DNA of 64,000 nt. It comes from DASTHG01 sp035491895 (lineage in GTDB: Bacteria > Gemmatimonadota > Gemmatimonadetes > Gemmatimonadales > GWC2-71-9). The notes below the pieces were generated by a model. The model saw nothing but the letters and a program-made list of their open reading frames with translations, did no database searches and was not told where the DNA came from. The stretch lies in NCBI GenBank assembly GCA_035491895.1, contig DATJJY010000091.1, positions 74,602 through 138,601 on the forward strand. The letters run 5' to 3'. The first letter of the stretch is position 1. Every line of letters begins with the position of its first letter. The translations under genes and the position numbers were made by a program. Positions 38,263-46,322 of this stretch are shown piece by piece.

Positions 38263-38299
38263 ACGCCCTCCGAGGTAGTTTTCCCGCCTCGGAGGGCGT
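38263..38299 (+). terminator. Perfect 13-bp hairpin overlapping a ribosome-binding site
   Basis: ACGCCCTCCGAGG (38263-38275) and CCTCGGAGGGCGT (38287-38299) are perfect complements with an 11-base loop. It lies just after the DUF4382 stop and resembles a terminator without a T tract. The right arm contains GGAGGG (38291-38296), the only plausible Shine-Dalgarno of the next gene, so the hairpin would mask it in a read-through transcript. Confidence 0.6.
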
Positions 38300-38304
38300 T
38301 GCGC

Positions 38305-39267
38305 GTGCGGTATACCAATCCCTGGCCTGACGGCGCACTCACCGTGCGCTTCAAGGATTTTCTCCGTTGGCGCATCGATCGCTGGCGGAGCCCGCGGGCG
38401 CCCGATCCCGATCCGGCGTCGCTGCCTCGCGCCACGCCCCAATACTTCGTTCCACGCGCCGGCGCCGATCTCGTGACCATTACCTGGGTCGGCCACTCGA
38501 CCTTCCTGATTCAAATCGGCGGGCTGAACGTCCTCACCGACCCGATGTGGAGCGCTCACGCCTCGCCAATCCCTGGAGTCGGTCCCAAGCGCCTCGTCGA
38601 CGCGGCCGTTCGTTTCCAGGATCTGCCACAGATCGACGTCGTGCTGCAATCGCACGACCACTACGATCACCTCGACGACCGCACGGTGTGCCGGCTCGAA
38701 GCAACCAATCCTGGCGCGCGGTGGATCGTCCCGCGCGGGCTGCAGCCGTTCCTCAAGCACCGCGGGGTCCTCGAGGTCTCCGAGCTCGAGTGGTGGCAGG
38801 AGATCACGATCGACGGCGTGACACTCGGCTGCACACCAGCGCAGCATTTCAGCGGCCGCACACCGTGGGGACGCAATCGCACGTTGTGGTGCGGGTGGAG
38901 CCTCGCCGCGCCCGGTCGGCGGTTGTTCTTCGCCGGCGATACCGGCTTTCATCCCGACTTCGCGAAGATCGCCGAGCGCTTCGGGCCCTTCGATGTCGCG
39001 TTGCTCCCGATCGGCGCCTACGACCCACGCTGGTTCATGCGCCCGGTCCACATGGATCCGGAAGAAGCGGTCCAGGCGGCCCGCGACCTGGGCTCGCCGT
39101 GTTTCGTTCCGATGCACTGGGGGACATTCCTGCTCACCGACGAGCCGCTCGCAGAGCCGCCCGAGCGCGCCCGTGCGGCGTGGCGCGCAGCGGGACTGCC
39201 GGACGATCGCTTCTGGCAACTGGCGTTCGGAGAGACGCGGACGCTCGGTAACGGCGCGCATCCGTGA
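38305..39267 (+). CDS. Metallo-beta-lactamase-fold hydrolase, NAPE-PLD/UlaG-like
   Basis: 320 residues from GTG 38305, chosen for its spacing from GGAGGG (38291-38296). The MBL metal motif reads SHDHYDHLD (about residue 118), with further ligands in ITWVGHSTFLIQ, PAQHFSGRT, FFAGDTGF and VPMHWGTF. The arrangement is that of the N-acyl-phosphatidylethanolamine phospholipase D-like family. Substrate unknown; no signal peptide. It overlaps the next gene as GTGA. Confidence 0.85.
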   Translation: MRYTNPWPDGALTVRFKDFLRWRIDRWRSPRAPDPDPASLPRATPQYFVPRAGADLVTITWVGHSTFLIQIGGLNVLTDPMWSAHASPIPGVGPKRLVDAAVRFQDLPQIDVVLQSHDHYDHLDDRTVCRLEATNPGARWIVPRGLQPFLKHRGVLEVSELEWWQEITIDGVTLGCTPAQHFSGRTPWGRNRTLWCGWSLAAPGRRLFFAGDTGFHPDFAKIAERFGPFDVALLPIGAYDPRWFMRPVHMDPEEAVQAARDLGSPCFVPMHWGTFLLTDEPLAEPPERARAAWRAAGLPDDRFWQLAFGETRTLGNGAHP

Positions 39268-40154
39268 TTGGTCCCCTGTTCCATCCGCGCCGCCGCCCTC
39301 CGAGTGAAGTGGCGCGTCCACCGCGCTACGAGCTGGCGGTCAAGGTTCCGATCGGCTGGGTGCTCGAGCGTCTGGCCGCGCGACTCGCCCACTGGGAGCG
39401 CGCCGAGCTCATCACTCCTGAGATCGCCATCCCGATCCGGAATCTGCCAACGGAATTCGAGGGGTACCGCATCGCGCTCGTGACCGACCTGCATCATGGA
39501 CCTGTCGTCCCGTTGTGGTGGCTCGAGCGTGTCGCTGATCGCGTCGCGACCCTCGCGCCGGACCTCGTGGTGCTGGGCGGCGACTTCGTCAGCCACGCGA
39601 AGAGCGATCTCAATGGGCTGGGCCCCGTCCTGGCACGCTACACCGCGCCGGATGGACTATTCGCCGTGCTCGGCAATCACGATCACTGGGTAGGAGCGGA
39701 CGCCGTCGGCGACGTGATTCGCGGCACCGGTGCCGAGCTGGTGCACAATCGTCATCGGCTGATCCACCGCGGCGGCGCGGCGCTCGCGATCGCCGGGGTG
39801 GACGATTTTGCGCACGGCGCCGTGCGACCGCGCGATGCGCTGCGCGATGTACCGGAAAACATCCCCCGCGTACTGATCTCCCACAACCCCGATCTCATCG
39901 AATACTTGCCCGCAGACTTGCGGGTCGACCTCATGCTGTCGGGGCACACGCACAACGGCCAGGTGCACTGGCCGATCATCGGGCCGCTGACGGTGCCGTC
40001 GCAGTTCGGCCGGCGTTACATGCACGGCCTGCGGCGCGTGGGGGAGCGCTGGATCTATGTCTCGGCGGGCGTCGGATCGTCGGCGATGCCGCTCCGGTTG
40101 GGGAATCCGCCGGAGGTGCCGGTGATCCGTCTGATACAAGAATCCGGACGGTAG
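39264..40154 (+). CDS. Calcineurin-like metallophosphoesterase, YkuE/YaeI type
   Basis: 296 residues from GTG 39264 overlapping the previous stop. The two-metal phosphoesterase motifs are in order: VTDLHHGP, VVLGGDFVSH, VLGNHDHW, LISHNPD and LSGHTHNGQVHWP. The family includes membrane-linked lipid and UDP-sugar pyrophosphohydrolases; an N-terminal hydrophobic stretch is weak. It is coupled to a NAPE-PLD-like hydrolase, which hints at lipid turnover for both (inference). Confidence 0.88.
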   Translation: MIGPLFHPRRRPPSEVARPPRYELAVKVPIGWVLERLAARLAHWERAELITPEIAIPIRNLPTEFEGYRIALVTDLHHGPVVPLWWLERVADRVATLAPDLVVLGGDFVSHAKSDLNGLGPVLARYTAPDGLFAVLGNHDHWVGADAVGDVIRGTGAELVHNRHRLIHRGGAALAIAGVDDFAHGAVRPRDALRDVPENIPRVLISHNPDLIEYLPADLRVDLMLSGHTHNGQVHWPIIGPLTVPSQFGRRYMHGLRRVGERWIYVSAGVGSSAMPLRLGNPPEVPVIRLIQESGR

Positions 40155-40225
40155 GGAATGGTAGGGGTTGTGATTGCACTCCTACCGTCTCCTACCGTCC
40201 CCTACCGTCTCCTACCGTCTCCTAC
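40146..40225. repeat. Tandem CCTACCGTCT decamers with inverted copies at a convergent gene junction
   Basis: Four decamers of CCTACCGTCT type (40181-40220, one has a final C) and a partial fifth form a pyrimidine-rich array. Inverted copies precede it: GACGGTAGGG (40147-40156), overlapping the upstream stop codon, and GGTAGGGG (40160-40167). The strand can fold into alternative hairpins, so the block probably serves as a terminator for the convergent genes and could expand or contract by slippage. Confidence 0.7.
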
Positions 40226-40485
40226 AACGGCACTACAAACCGCACCGTCACCTGCTCCGCGGTCTGCGGTGACACGCTGTACGTGCTGTCCGCTCCCAAT
40301 ACGCGCTTCACCCCCTGCGCTTCCGCTTCGGCGATCCCGGCCACATCCCGGAACGTGATCTCGAGCGCGCGACCATCGAGCACGCGAAAACTCATGGGGC
40401 GACCGAGCAGTCGATGGTGCGGGTCGATGCGGAGGAGTCCCTGGGCCAGCTGGCGCTGAATGTCGTCGATGCGGCTCGCGGTCAC
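40222..40485 (-). CDS. Small conserved-looking protein downstream of queG, unknown
   Basis: 87 residues from GTG 40485, overlapping the queG stop as GTGA. It has mixed helix and strand predictions and no cysteines or membrane helix; RLLGRPMSFRVLDGRALEITFRDVAGIAEAEAQGVKRVLG suggests a compact cytoplasmic domain. I do not recognise a family. The coupled start and good coding pattern support it as real. Confidence 0.6.
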   Translation of the reverse strand: MTASRIDDIQRQLAQGLLRIDPHHRLLGRPMSFRVLDGRALEITFRDVAGIAEAEAQGVKRVLGADSTYSVSPQTAEQVTVRFVVPL

Positions 40486-41423
40486 GGCCGTTTGTCTCGG
40501 CGGTTGTCGAGCACGGCCTGCGCGTTGCGCTGCATCCCCGCGGCCCCGGCCCGCTCGAACGCCGTGTCCCCGTAGCGGCCCTCAAACTGTGAAGCTTCGA
40601 GGCCCACGAGCTCGGCGAGATTCGGGTGTGCGATTTCAGGGCGAGGGGCGAATGCGGGATCGGACGTCGCGCGCGCGAAGCGCACGTTCCAGGGGCACAC
40701 GTCCTGGCAGATATCGCAGCCGAAGACCCATTCGCCGATCTGGTCGTGCTCCGTCGTCGTGAGGTCGCCGTTGTGCTCGATCGTGAGATACGAGATGCAA
40801 CGGCGCGCATCGAGCGTGTACGGAGCGGGAAACGCGGTCGTAGGGCAGGCGTCGAGGCAGGCGCTGCAGGTGCCACAGCGATCGGCTGCGAACGGTGCGT
40901 CGGGCTCGAGGTCGGCGTCGGTGAGCACCGTCCCGATGAACGTGAACGAGCCGATCGCCGGATCGATGAGCATCGTGTTCTTCCCGATCCATCCCAACCC
41001 CGCTTGCTGCGCCAGGTCGCGCTCTGGCACCGGTCCGGCATCCACGTACGTCCTGCTCCTGGCGCCGGGGACGAGCTCTCCGACCGCCGCGGCCAACTGC
41101 TCGAGCCGCGGACCGATGATGCGATGGTAGTCCGTAGACCAGGCGTACTGGGCCACTCGGGCCGAGCCAGTCTCGCGTCGGCTGACGGAGGAGTGGAAGT
41201 AGTTCGTCAGCGTCACGACCGCGGAGCGTGCCTCGGGCATTATCCGGCGGGGATCTTTTCGCTTCGCCGCTTGCCGGTGGAGATACGTCATCGTTCCGGC
41301 GTACCCCGCGTCGAGCCAGCGGTCGAGATCCGGCGCGTGCGGATTCGCTTCGAGCCGCGCGATGCCCACCGCGTCGAATCCGATCGCCAACGCCCTTCGC
41401 TTGACCTCGGCAGCTCGATTCAT
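40482..41423 (-). CDS. queG: Epoxyqueuosine reductase QueG
   Basis: 313 residues from ATG 41423; the frame is open upstream but without family features. Cobalamin-binding N-terminal part: KRRALAIGFDAVGIARLEANPHAPDLDRWLDAGYAGTMTYL, then YVDAGPVPERDLAQQAGLGWIGKNTMLI. Two [4Fe-4S] motifs follow, CGTCSACLDACPT and CDICQDVCPWN. It performs the last step of queuosine synthesis in tRNA. It is slightly shorter than forms with a C-terminal HEAT domain. Confidence 0.94.
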   Translation of the reverse strand: MNRAAEVKRRALAIGFDAVGIARLEANPHAPDLDRWLDAGYAGTMTYLHRQAAKRKDPRRIMPEARSAVVTLTNYFHSSVSRRETGSARVAQYAWSTDYHRIIGPRLEQLAAAVGELVPGARSRTYVDAGPVPERDLAQQAGLGWIGKNTMLIDPAIGSFTFIGTVLTDADLEPDAPFAADRCGTCSACLDACPTTAFPAPYTLDARRCISYLTIEHNGDLTTTEHDQIGEWVFGCDICQDVCPWNVRFARATSDPAFAPRPEIAHPNLAELVGLEASQFEGRYGDTAFERAGAAGMQRNAQAVLDNRRDKRP

Positions 41424-41493
41424 TCGTCTCTTCTCTTGACTCCTTTTTCTTGAAGTCTTTCTTCTCGACCCTTCTTCTCGATGTCTCTCGCAA

Positions 41494-41760
41494 TCAGAGC
41501 CGCATCGTCTCTCGTCTCCATCGCGCGAATCGCACGACGTCGTCGAGCGGCGGGACGGCGTCCTCGTCGCCATAGGCGGTGAACATCCGCCAGCGGACGT
41601 AATCGCGCGGCGGCAGCGGCAGGAACGGCGCGCGACGGTACCAGTCACGCGCTCGAAAACTCCAGGTGAGGCGCAGCAGATCCACGGCCAGCCGCGGCCG
41701 CACCACTGCGCGCAACGCCAGGCGGGCGACTAGTGAGGTCCAACTCGCCGGAGTCTGCAT
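41494..41760 (-). CDS. Small basic protein upstream of queG, unknown
   Basis: 88 residues from ATG 41760. It is rich in arginine and tryptophan and has no recognised motif: DLLRLTWSFRARDWYRRAPFLPLPPRDYVRWRMFTAYGDEDAVPPLDDVVRFARWRRET. The pattern of aromatic-basic stretches suggests a peripheral membrane or nucleic-acid contact. It precedes queG by 70 bases on the same strand and starts 22 bases from the divergent aminotransferase gene. Confidence 0.6.
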   Translation of the reverse strand: MQTPASWTSLVARLALRAVVRPRLAVDLLRLTWSFRARDWYRRAPFLPLPPRDYVRWRMFTAYGDEDAVPPLDDVVRFARWRRETMRL

Positions 41761-41768
41761 GGCTTCTG

Positions 41769-41774
41769 TATATT
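41769..41774 (+). promoter_or_regulatory. -10 element for a probable leaderless transcript of the aminotransferase gene
   Basis: TATATT (41769-41774) ends 9 bases before the ATG at 41783, which has no Shine-Dalgarno. The block TATATTCACCGCCTATG closely resembles TATATTCTTCCGCCATG at 59434, so a start of transcription on the ATG is likely. No good -35 box is seen. Confidence 0.5.
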
Positions 41775-41782
41775 CACCGCCT

Positions 41783-42958
41783 ATGACGCTTGCAAGCGGC
41801 GTCGCGGCCGGCACGATCGCGCACCCTCTGGCCGGCTACCGGGGCGAATTCCCCATCTTCCGGGACCGGATTTACCTCAACACCTGCTCCCTCGGGGCCC
41901 TCGGGGACCGGGCCCGGCGCAAGGTAGCCGGCTTTCTCGATGTGTGGCAGGCGCGCGGTGCCGCCGCCTGGTACGACGTGTGGTGGGAGGCCCTGGGTGA
42001 GCTGCGCGTGCGGTACGGCAACGTCATCGGCGCGTCGGGAGATACTATCGCGCTCGCCCCGAGCGTCTCGGTCGCGGTCGCGACGGTGGCGAGCGCGCTC
42101 GACTACAGCCGCCGGCCGCGCGTCGTCGTCACGTCGCTCGACTTCCCGACCGTCGTCTATCAGTGGCTCGCCAAGCAGTCCCAGGGCGTCGAGCTCGTGG
42201 TCGTCGAAAGCCCGGATCAGGTGACGGTGCCGGTCGAAGCGATCGCTCGGGCGGTCGACGAGCGCACCGCACTGGTCGCGACCTCTCACGTCTATTTCAC
42301 GAGCGGCGCCATCCAGGATATCGCCGCCGTCGCGGAGATCGCCCATCGCAAGGGGGCCCTCTGTCTCATCGATGCCTATCAGTCGGTGGGGCAGGTGCCG
42401 GTCGACGCGCCGGCGGCGGGTGTGGACTTCCTCATCGCCGGCGGACTGAAATGGCTGCTCGGTGGGACGGGTATCGTGTTCTGCTACGTGCGCGACGACC
42501 CGGAGCGGCGCGTGGTGCCGACCGTCGCGGGGTGGTTCGGCCACAAGGACCAGTTCGCCTTCGAGCCGCGGTCGCTCGAGTTCCATGAAGATGCGCGCCG
42601 GTTCGAGCTGGGCACACCCGCCCTGGCGGCGATCTACACGCAGCTCGGCGGGCTCGAATACATCGAGGAGATCGGTGTGCCCGCCATCCGGCGCGTCACC
42701 GCCGGGCTCGTCGAAGACCTCGTGGGGCGCGCACGTGACCAGGGGTTCCGCCCCAAGGTCGCCGCGTCGCCGGAGCACCGCTCCGCGATCGTGATGCTCC
42801 CGGCCGCCGATCCCGCGGCCGCGGTGCGTCATCTCGCCGCCGGCGCCATCGTGGCGGACGCCCGTCCCGGGCACGTCCGCCTCTCTCCTTTCTTCTACAA
42901 CGTGCAGGACGACCATGTCGCAGCACTCGACCGACTCGCAGCGTTCCGCAGTCACTGA
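41783..42958 (+). CDS. Class V PLP-dependent aminotransferase
   Basis: 391 residues from ATG 41783. It shows the class V fold: FRDRIYLNTCSLGALGDRARRKVAGFLD at the N-terminus, VVVTSLDFPTVVYQWLA, CLIDAYQSVGQVPVDAPAAGVDFLIAGGLKWLLGGTGIVFCYV with the PLP lysine in GLKWLLG, and a C-terminal small domain. It resembles the kynureninase/cysteine-desulfurase-like group but lacks the HCxxP persulfide motif. The substrate is unknown. It is the first gene of a tight six-gene operon and its end overlaps the LOG gene by 44 bases. Confidence 0.85.
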   Translation: MTLASGVAAGTIAHPLAGYRGEFPIFRDRIYLNTCSLGALGDRARRKVAGFLDVWQARGAAAWYDVWWEALGELRVRYGNVIGASGDTIALAPSVSVAVATVASALDYSRRPRVVVTSLDFPTVVYQWLAKQSQGVELVVVESPDQVTVPVEAIARAVDERTALVATSHVYFTSGAIQDIAAVAEIAHRKGALCLIDAYQSVGQVPVDAPAAGVDFLIAGGLKWLLGGTGIVFCYVRDDPERRVVPTVAGWFGHKDQFAFEPRSLEFHEDARRFELGTPALAAIYTQLGGLEYIEEIGVPAIRRVTAGLVEDLVGRARDQGFRPKVAASPEHRSAIVMLPAADPAAAVRHLAAGAIVADARPGHVRLSPFFYNVQDDHVAALDRLAAFRSH

Positions 42959-43664
42959 AGACGAACGACTGCTCACGACCCTCCCGCCGACCGAGCGGCG
43001 GGCCTTCGTGCACACCGACCCGTGGCGCGTCCTGCGGATCATGGGTGAGTTCGTCGAGGGGTTCGACACACTCTCCGACGTGCGCTACGCCGTCACGATC
43101 TTCGGCTCGGCACGCACCAAGCCGGACGATCCGTACTACGACAAAGCGGTCGAGACCGCCCGGCTGCTCGCCAAGCACGGGTTCCCGATCATCACCGGGG
43201 GCGGCCCCGGCATCATGGAAGCCGCGAACCGCGGCGCCCAGGAGGGAAACGGGCTTTCGATCGGCTGCAACATCGAGCTGCCGTTCGAGCAGGGGACGAA
43301 CCCCTACGTCGAGCGCTCCATCAATTTCCGGTATTTCTTCGTGCGCAAGACGATGTTCGTGAAATACTCCACGGCCTTCCTCGTCTTTCCCGGCGGCTTC
43401 GGCACGATGGACGAGCTGTTCGAGGCGTTGACGCTGATTCAAACCGGGAAGGTAAAGCATTTTCCGGTCGTGCTGTTCGGGCGGGAGTACTGGAAGGGGT
43501 TGTGCGAGTGGCTGGCCGACCGCGTCGCCGGCGAGGGGAAGATCGACACTAGGGACATGAACATCTTCCATCTCACCGACGATCCGGCGGAAGCGGTGCA
43601 GCTGGTCGTGCAGGCGCGCGAGCGCAGGACTTCACACACGAGCCGACCCGAGGTGAAGCGGTGA
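42915..43664 (+). CDS. LOG-family (TIGR00730-like) nucleotide-binding protein
   Basis: 249 residues. The lysine-decarboxylase-like motif PGGFGTMDELFE and the GGGPGIMEAANRGA motif mark the LOG/YgdH family, many of whose members are 5'-monophosphate phosphoribohydrolases (cytokinin-activating in plants and pathogens). The start ATG 42915 lies 44 bases inside the aminotransferase gene. The stop overlaps the next gene as GTGA. The N-terminal extension of about 40 residues is typical of the type II subgroup. Confidence 0.88.
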   Translation: MSQHSTDSQRSAVTEDERLLTTLPPTERRAFVHTDPWRVLRIMGEFVEGFDTLSDVRYAVTIFGSARTKPDDPYYDKAVETARLLAKHGFPIITGGGPGIMEAANRGAQEGNGLSIGCNIELPFEQGTNPYVERSINFRYFFVRKTMFVKYSTAFLVFPGGFGTMDELFEALTLIQTGKVKHFPVVLFGREYWKGLCEWLADRVAGEGKIDTRDMNIFHLTDDPAEAVQLVVQARERRTSHTSRPEVKR

Positions 43665-44797
43665 CCACATCCGGCTTTCTCCGCGGTCCGCGGATCGACC
43701 CCCAGGGCGTCACGGGGCGCGAAACTATCGCCGAGCTGGTCGACAACGCCTTTCTCGCCTACAACGCCGGGCGGCTGCGCGAGGCCTGCCGCCTCTACGC
43801 CGACCGCATGCTCGCCGACAACGCCACCGTCGGGATGAGCCTGACGGGCGCCATGACGCCGGCGGGGCTCGGGATGAGCACGATCATCCCCCTCGTGGAG
43901 GCGGGGTTCATCGATTGGATCGTCTCGACCGGCGCGAACCTCTATCACGATGCGCATTTCGGGCTCGGGCTCTCGATGCATCGCGGCACCCCGTTCGCCG
44001 ACGACGTCGAGCTGCGCGAGGAAGGAGTCGTGCGCATCTACGACATCTTCTTTCATTATGATGTGCTGCTCTCGACCGACGCGTACATCCGGGAAGTGTC
44101 GGCGCGCCCCGAGTTCCAGCGCCCGATGAGCACCGCGGAGTACCACTACATGCTGGGCGGGTTCGTGCGCGAGCGCGAGAAGGCGCTCGGGCTGTCGCGG
44201 CGCTCGGTGCTGGCGGTGGCGCACGAATGCGCGGTGCCGATTTACACCTCCTCACCCGGCGATTCCTCGATCGGGATGAACGTCGCCGAGCAGGCGCTGG
44301 ACGGCTCGCAGCTGCGGTTCGACGTGAGCGCCGACGTGAACGAGACGTCCGCGATCGTGTTCGACGCCAAGACGCACGATGGCAAGAGCGGCGTGCTGTT
44401 GATCGGCGGTGGGAGCCCCAAAAATTTCGTGCTGCAGACGGAGCCGCAGATCCAGGAAGTGCTGGGGATCAGCGAGAAGGGGCACGACTACTATCTGCAG
44501 ATGACCGATGCCCGTCCCGACACCGGCGGCCTCTCGGGTGCGACGCCGGCCGAAGCGGTGAGCTGGGGGAAAGTCGATCCCGATCAGCTCCCGGGGACAG
44601 TGGTGTGCTACCTCGACAACACGGTGGCCTTTCCGATCCTCGCCGCCTACGCCCTCGCGCGCCGCTCGCCGCGCCCGCTCAAGCGCCTGTACGACCGGCG
44701 CGCGGCGATGATGGCGCAGCTCCAGAAAGCCTACAAGGCATCCAAAGCGGAGCGCGATCAGCGCGCGGCGCGCGCGGCCGGGGGCCGCGAGCGCTGA
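43661..44797 (+). CDS. Deoxyhypusine-synthase-like protein
   Basis: 378 residues from GTG 43661. The deoxyhypusine synthase fold is recognisable: NAFLAYNAGRLREACRLYADRMLADNATVGMSLTGAMTPAGLG, IDWIVSTGANLYHDAHFGLG, CAVPIYTSSPGDSSIGMN, VLLIGGGSPKNF and the active-site lysine motif AVSWGKVDPD, equivalent to the lysine that carries the aminobutyl imine in eukaryotic DHS. Bacteria have no eIF5A, so the substrate must differ, possibly a polyamine as in homospermidine synthase. The C-terminus is a basic helix. It lies in an operon with an ATP-grasp ligase and a transporter. Confidence 0.88.
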   Translation: MTTSGFLRGPRIDPQGVTGRETIAELVDNAFLAYNAGRLREACRLYADRMLADNATVGMSLTGAMTPAGLGMSTIIPLVEAGFIDWIVSTGANLYHDAHFGLGLSMHRGTPFADDVELREEGVVRIYDIFFHYDVLLSTDAYIREVSARPEFQRPMSTAEYHYMLGGFVREREKALGLSRRSVLAVAHECAVPIYTSSPGDSSIGMNVAEQALDGSQLRFDVSADVNETSAIVFDAKTHDGKSGVLLIGGGSPKNFVLQTEPQIQEVLGISEKGHDYYLQMTDARPDTGGLSGATPAEAVSWGKVDPDQLPGTVVCYLDNTVAFPILAAYALARRSPRPLKRLYDRRAAMMAQLQKAYKASKAERDQRAARAAGGRER

Positions 44798-44798
44798 C

Positions 44799-46322
44799 GT
44801 GGGGCGTCCGGTCGGCGGGTCCCGGGCGTACGCGGCCTACGTCCTCGGACTCTTGACGCTGATCAATTTCTTCAATTACGCCGACCGGAACGTCGTCTTC
44901 GCGGTCTTTGAATCGATCAAACACGATCTCCGCCTGTCGGATCAGCAGCTCGGCTGGATCGGCTCCGCCTACATCATTGTCCTCTCGCTCGCGGCCCTGC
45001 CGCTCGGCGTGCTCGGCGATCTGCGCACGCGGCGCGGCGTCATCGCGTGGGGCGTCGGTGTGTGGAGCCTGTTCACGTCGCTCGGCGGCGCGGTGCGCGG
45101 CTTCTGGCAGCTCTTTTTCTGCCGCGCGATGGTGGGCGTCGGCGAGGCAGGCTACGGTTCCGTCTCGCAGGCGCTGATCGCCGAATATTACAAGGAGCGC
45201 CAGCGCGCCTTCGCACTCGGCATCTACTCCGTCGGCATGGCGCTGGGCGGCGTGTCGGGCGTCTGGCTGGGCGGACTGCTCGCCGAGGTGTACGGCTGGA
45301 GGCTCGCTTTCCTGTGGTTGGGGGTTCCCGGGTTTCTTCTTGCGGTCCTCGCGTCACGACTTCGCGAGCCGGAGCGTCGCCCGCCAACCCCGCTCGCCAC
45401 CACCCTGCGGCGATTCACGACCACCGGCCTGAAGCGGGCCGTGCGCTACGCCTATCCCCTCATCGGGCTCACGGCCGTCGGAACGATCGCGAGCGGTGTG
45501 CTCGCGCTGATTCGCGTGATTCCGAACGAAATGGTGGTGGCGGTGTTCGGGATGTTCGTCGGGGTCGGCGTCGCGTGGACCGTGGCGCGGCTCGTGCCCC
45601 TGGCGCTTCGGGGAACGGCTGGAGCTCAGGAGGTCGCGGCGACGGCGTTCGAGGAATTCCTGGAAGCCGCATCGGTGGTGCTCCGGATTCCCACGCTCAT
45701 CTGGGTGTTCCTCGGTGGCGCGCTCGTCACGTTCGCCGTGAACGGGATGATCGCCTGGGCGGCCAGTTTCATGCAGCGCGTCCACGGGTTCTCGGTGAGC
45801 GAGATCGGGCGGGACTTCGGCGTCTGGGCACTGGGTGGCGGTGTGCTCGGAGCACTGGTGGGCGGGCGGCTCGCCGATTGGTTGTCGCCGCGGTGGAAGG
45901 GGGCGCGCGTCGCGGTAGCGGGGGGAGGCTTCATCCTCGGCGCGCCGATCGTGGTGGTGTTGATCCTCTCTCCCGGCCTCCAGTTCTTCGTCCCCTGCGT
46001 GTTCGGCACGTATTTTTTCTATACGTGGTACAGTGGCCCGCTGTCGGCGGTGATCTTCGACGTCGTGCCGGCGGCGGTGCGATCGTCGGTGATGGGGGCG
46101 TTCCTGCTGTTCTCGCATCTGGCCGGGGACGCGGTGGCGCCGCCGCTGATCGGGTTTCTCTCCGATCGTTTCCAGACCACATGGCACCTGCCCCCGGACG
46201 ACGCGCTGCGCCGTGCCATGCTCCTCCTGCCCGCGGTGGGACTCGTCGGCGGCATCGTGATTCTGTTCGCGCTCAGGACGGTTGGGCGGGACATGTCGCG
46301 GAACAAGCGGGCGAGCGCGTGA
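44799..46322 (+). CDS. Major facilitator superfamily transporter, spinster-like
   Basis: 507 residues with about 12 membrane helices from GTG 44799, one base after the previous stop. The N-terminal motif LINFFNYADRNVVFAVFESIKHDLRLSDQQLGWIGSAYIIVLSLAALPLGVLGDLRTRR is typical of spinster-like MFS carriers, as is the RAMVGVGEAGYGSVSQALIAEYY helix-4 motif. A longer central loop of about 60 residues is present. In this operon it is a plausible exporter or importer of the pathway product. The stop overlaps the ATP-grasp gene as GTGA. Confidence 0.87.
   Translation: MGRPVGGSRAYAAYVLGLLTLINFFNYADRNVVFAVFESIKHDLRLSDQQLGWIGSAYIIVLSLAALPLGVLGDLRTRRGVIAWGVGVWSLFTSLGGAVRGFWQLFFCRAMVGVGEAGYGSVSQALIAEYYKERQRAFALGIYSVGMALGGVSGVWLGGLLAEVYGWRLAFLWLGVPGFLLAVLASRLREPERRPPTPLATTLRRFTTTGLKRAVRYAYPLIGLTAVGTIASGVLALIRVIPNEMVVAVFGMFVGVGVAWTVARLVPLALRGTAGAQEVAATAFEEFLEAASVVLRIPTLIWVFLGGALVTFAVNGMIAWAASFMQRVHGFSVSEIGRDFGVWALGGGVLGALVGGRLADWLSPRWKGARVAVAGGGFILGAPIVVVLILSPGLQFFVPCVFGTYFFYTWYSGPLSAVIFDVVPAAVRSSVMGAFLLFSHLAGDAVAPPLIGFLSDRFQTTWHLPPDDALRRAMLLLPAVGLVGGIVILFALRTVGRDMSRNKRASA

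Noticed and set aside
40181..40220. CRISPR-like array
   Set aside because: Units are only 10 bases, directly adjacent and without spacers; no cas genes are near.
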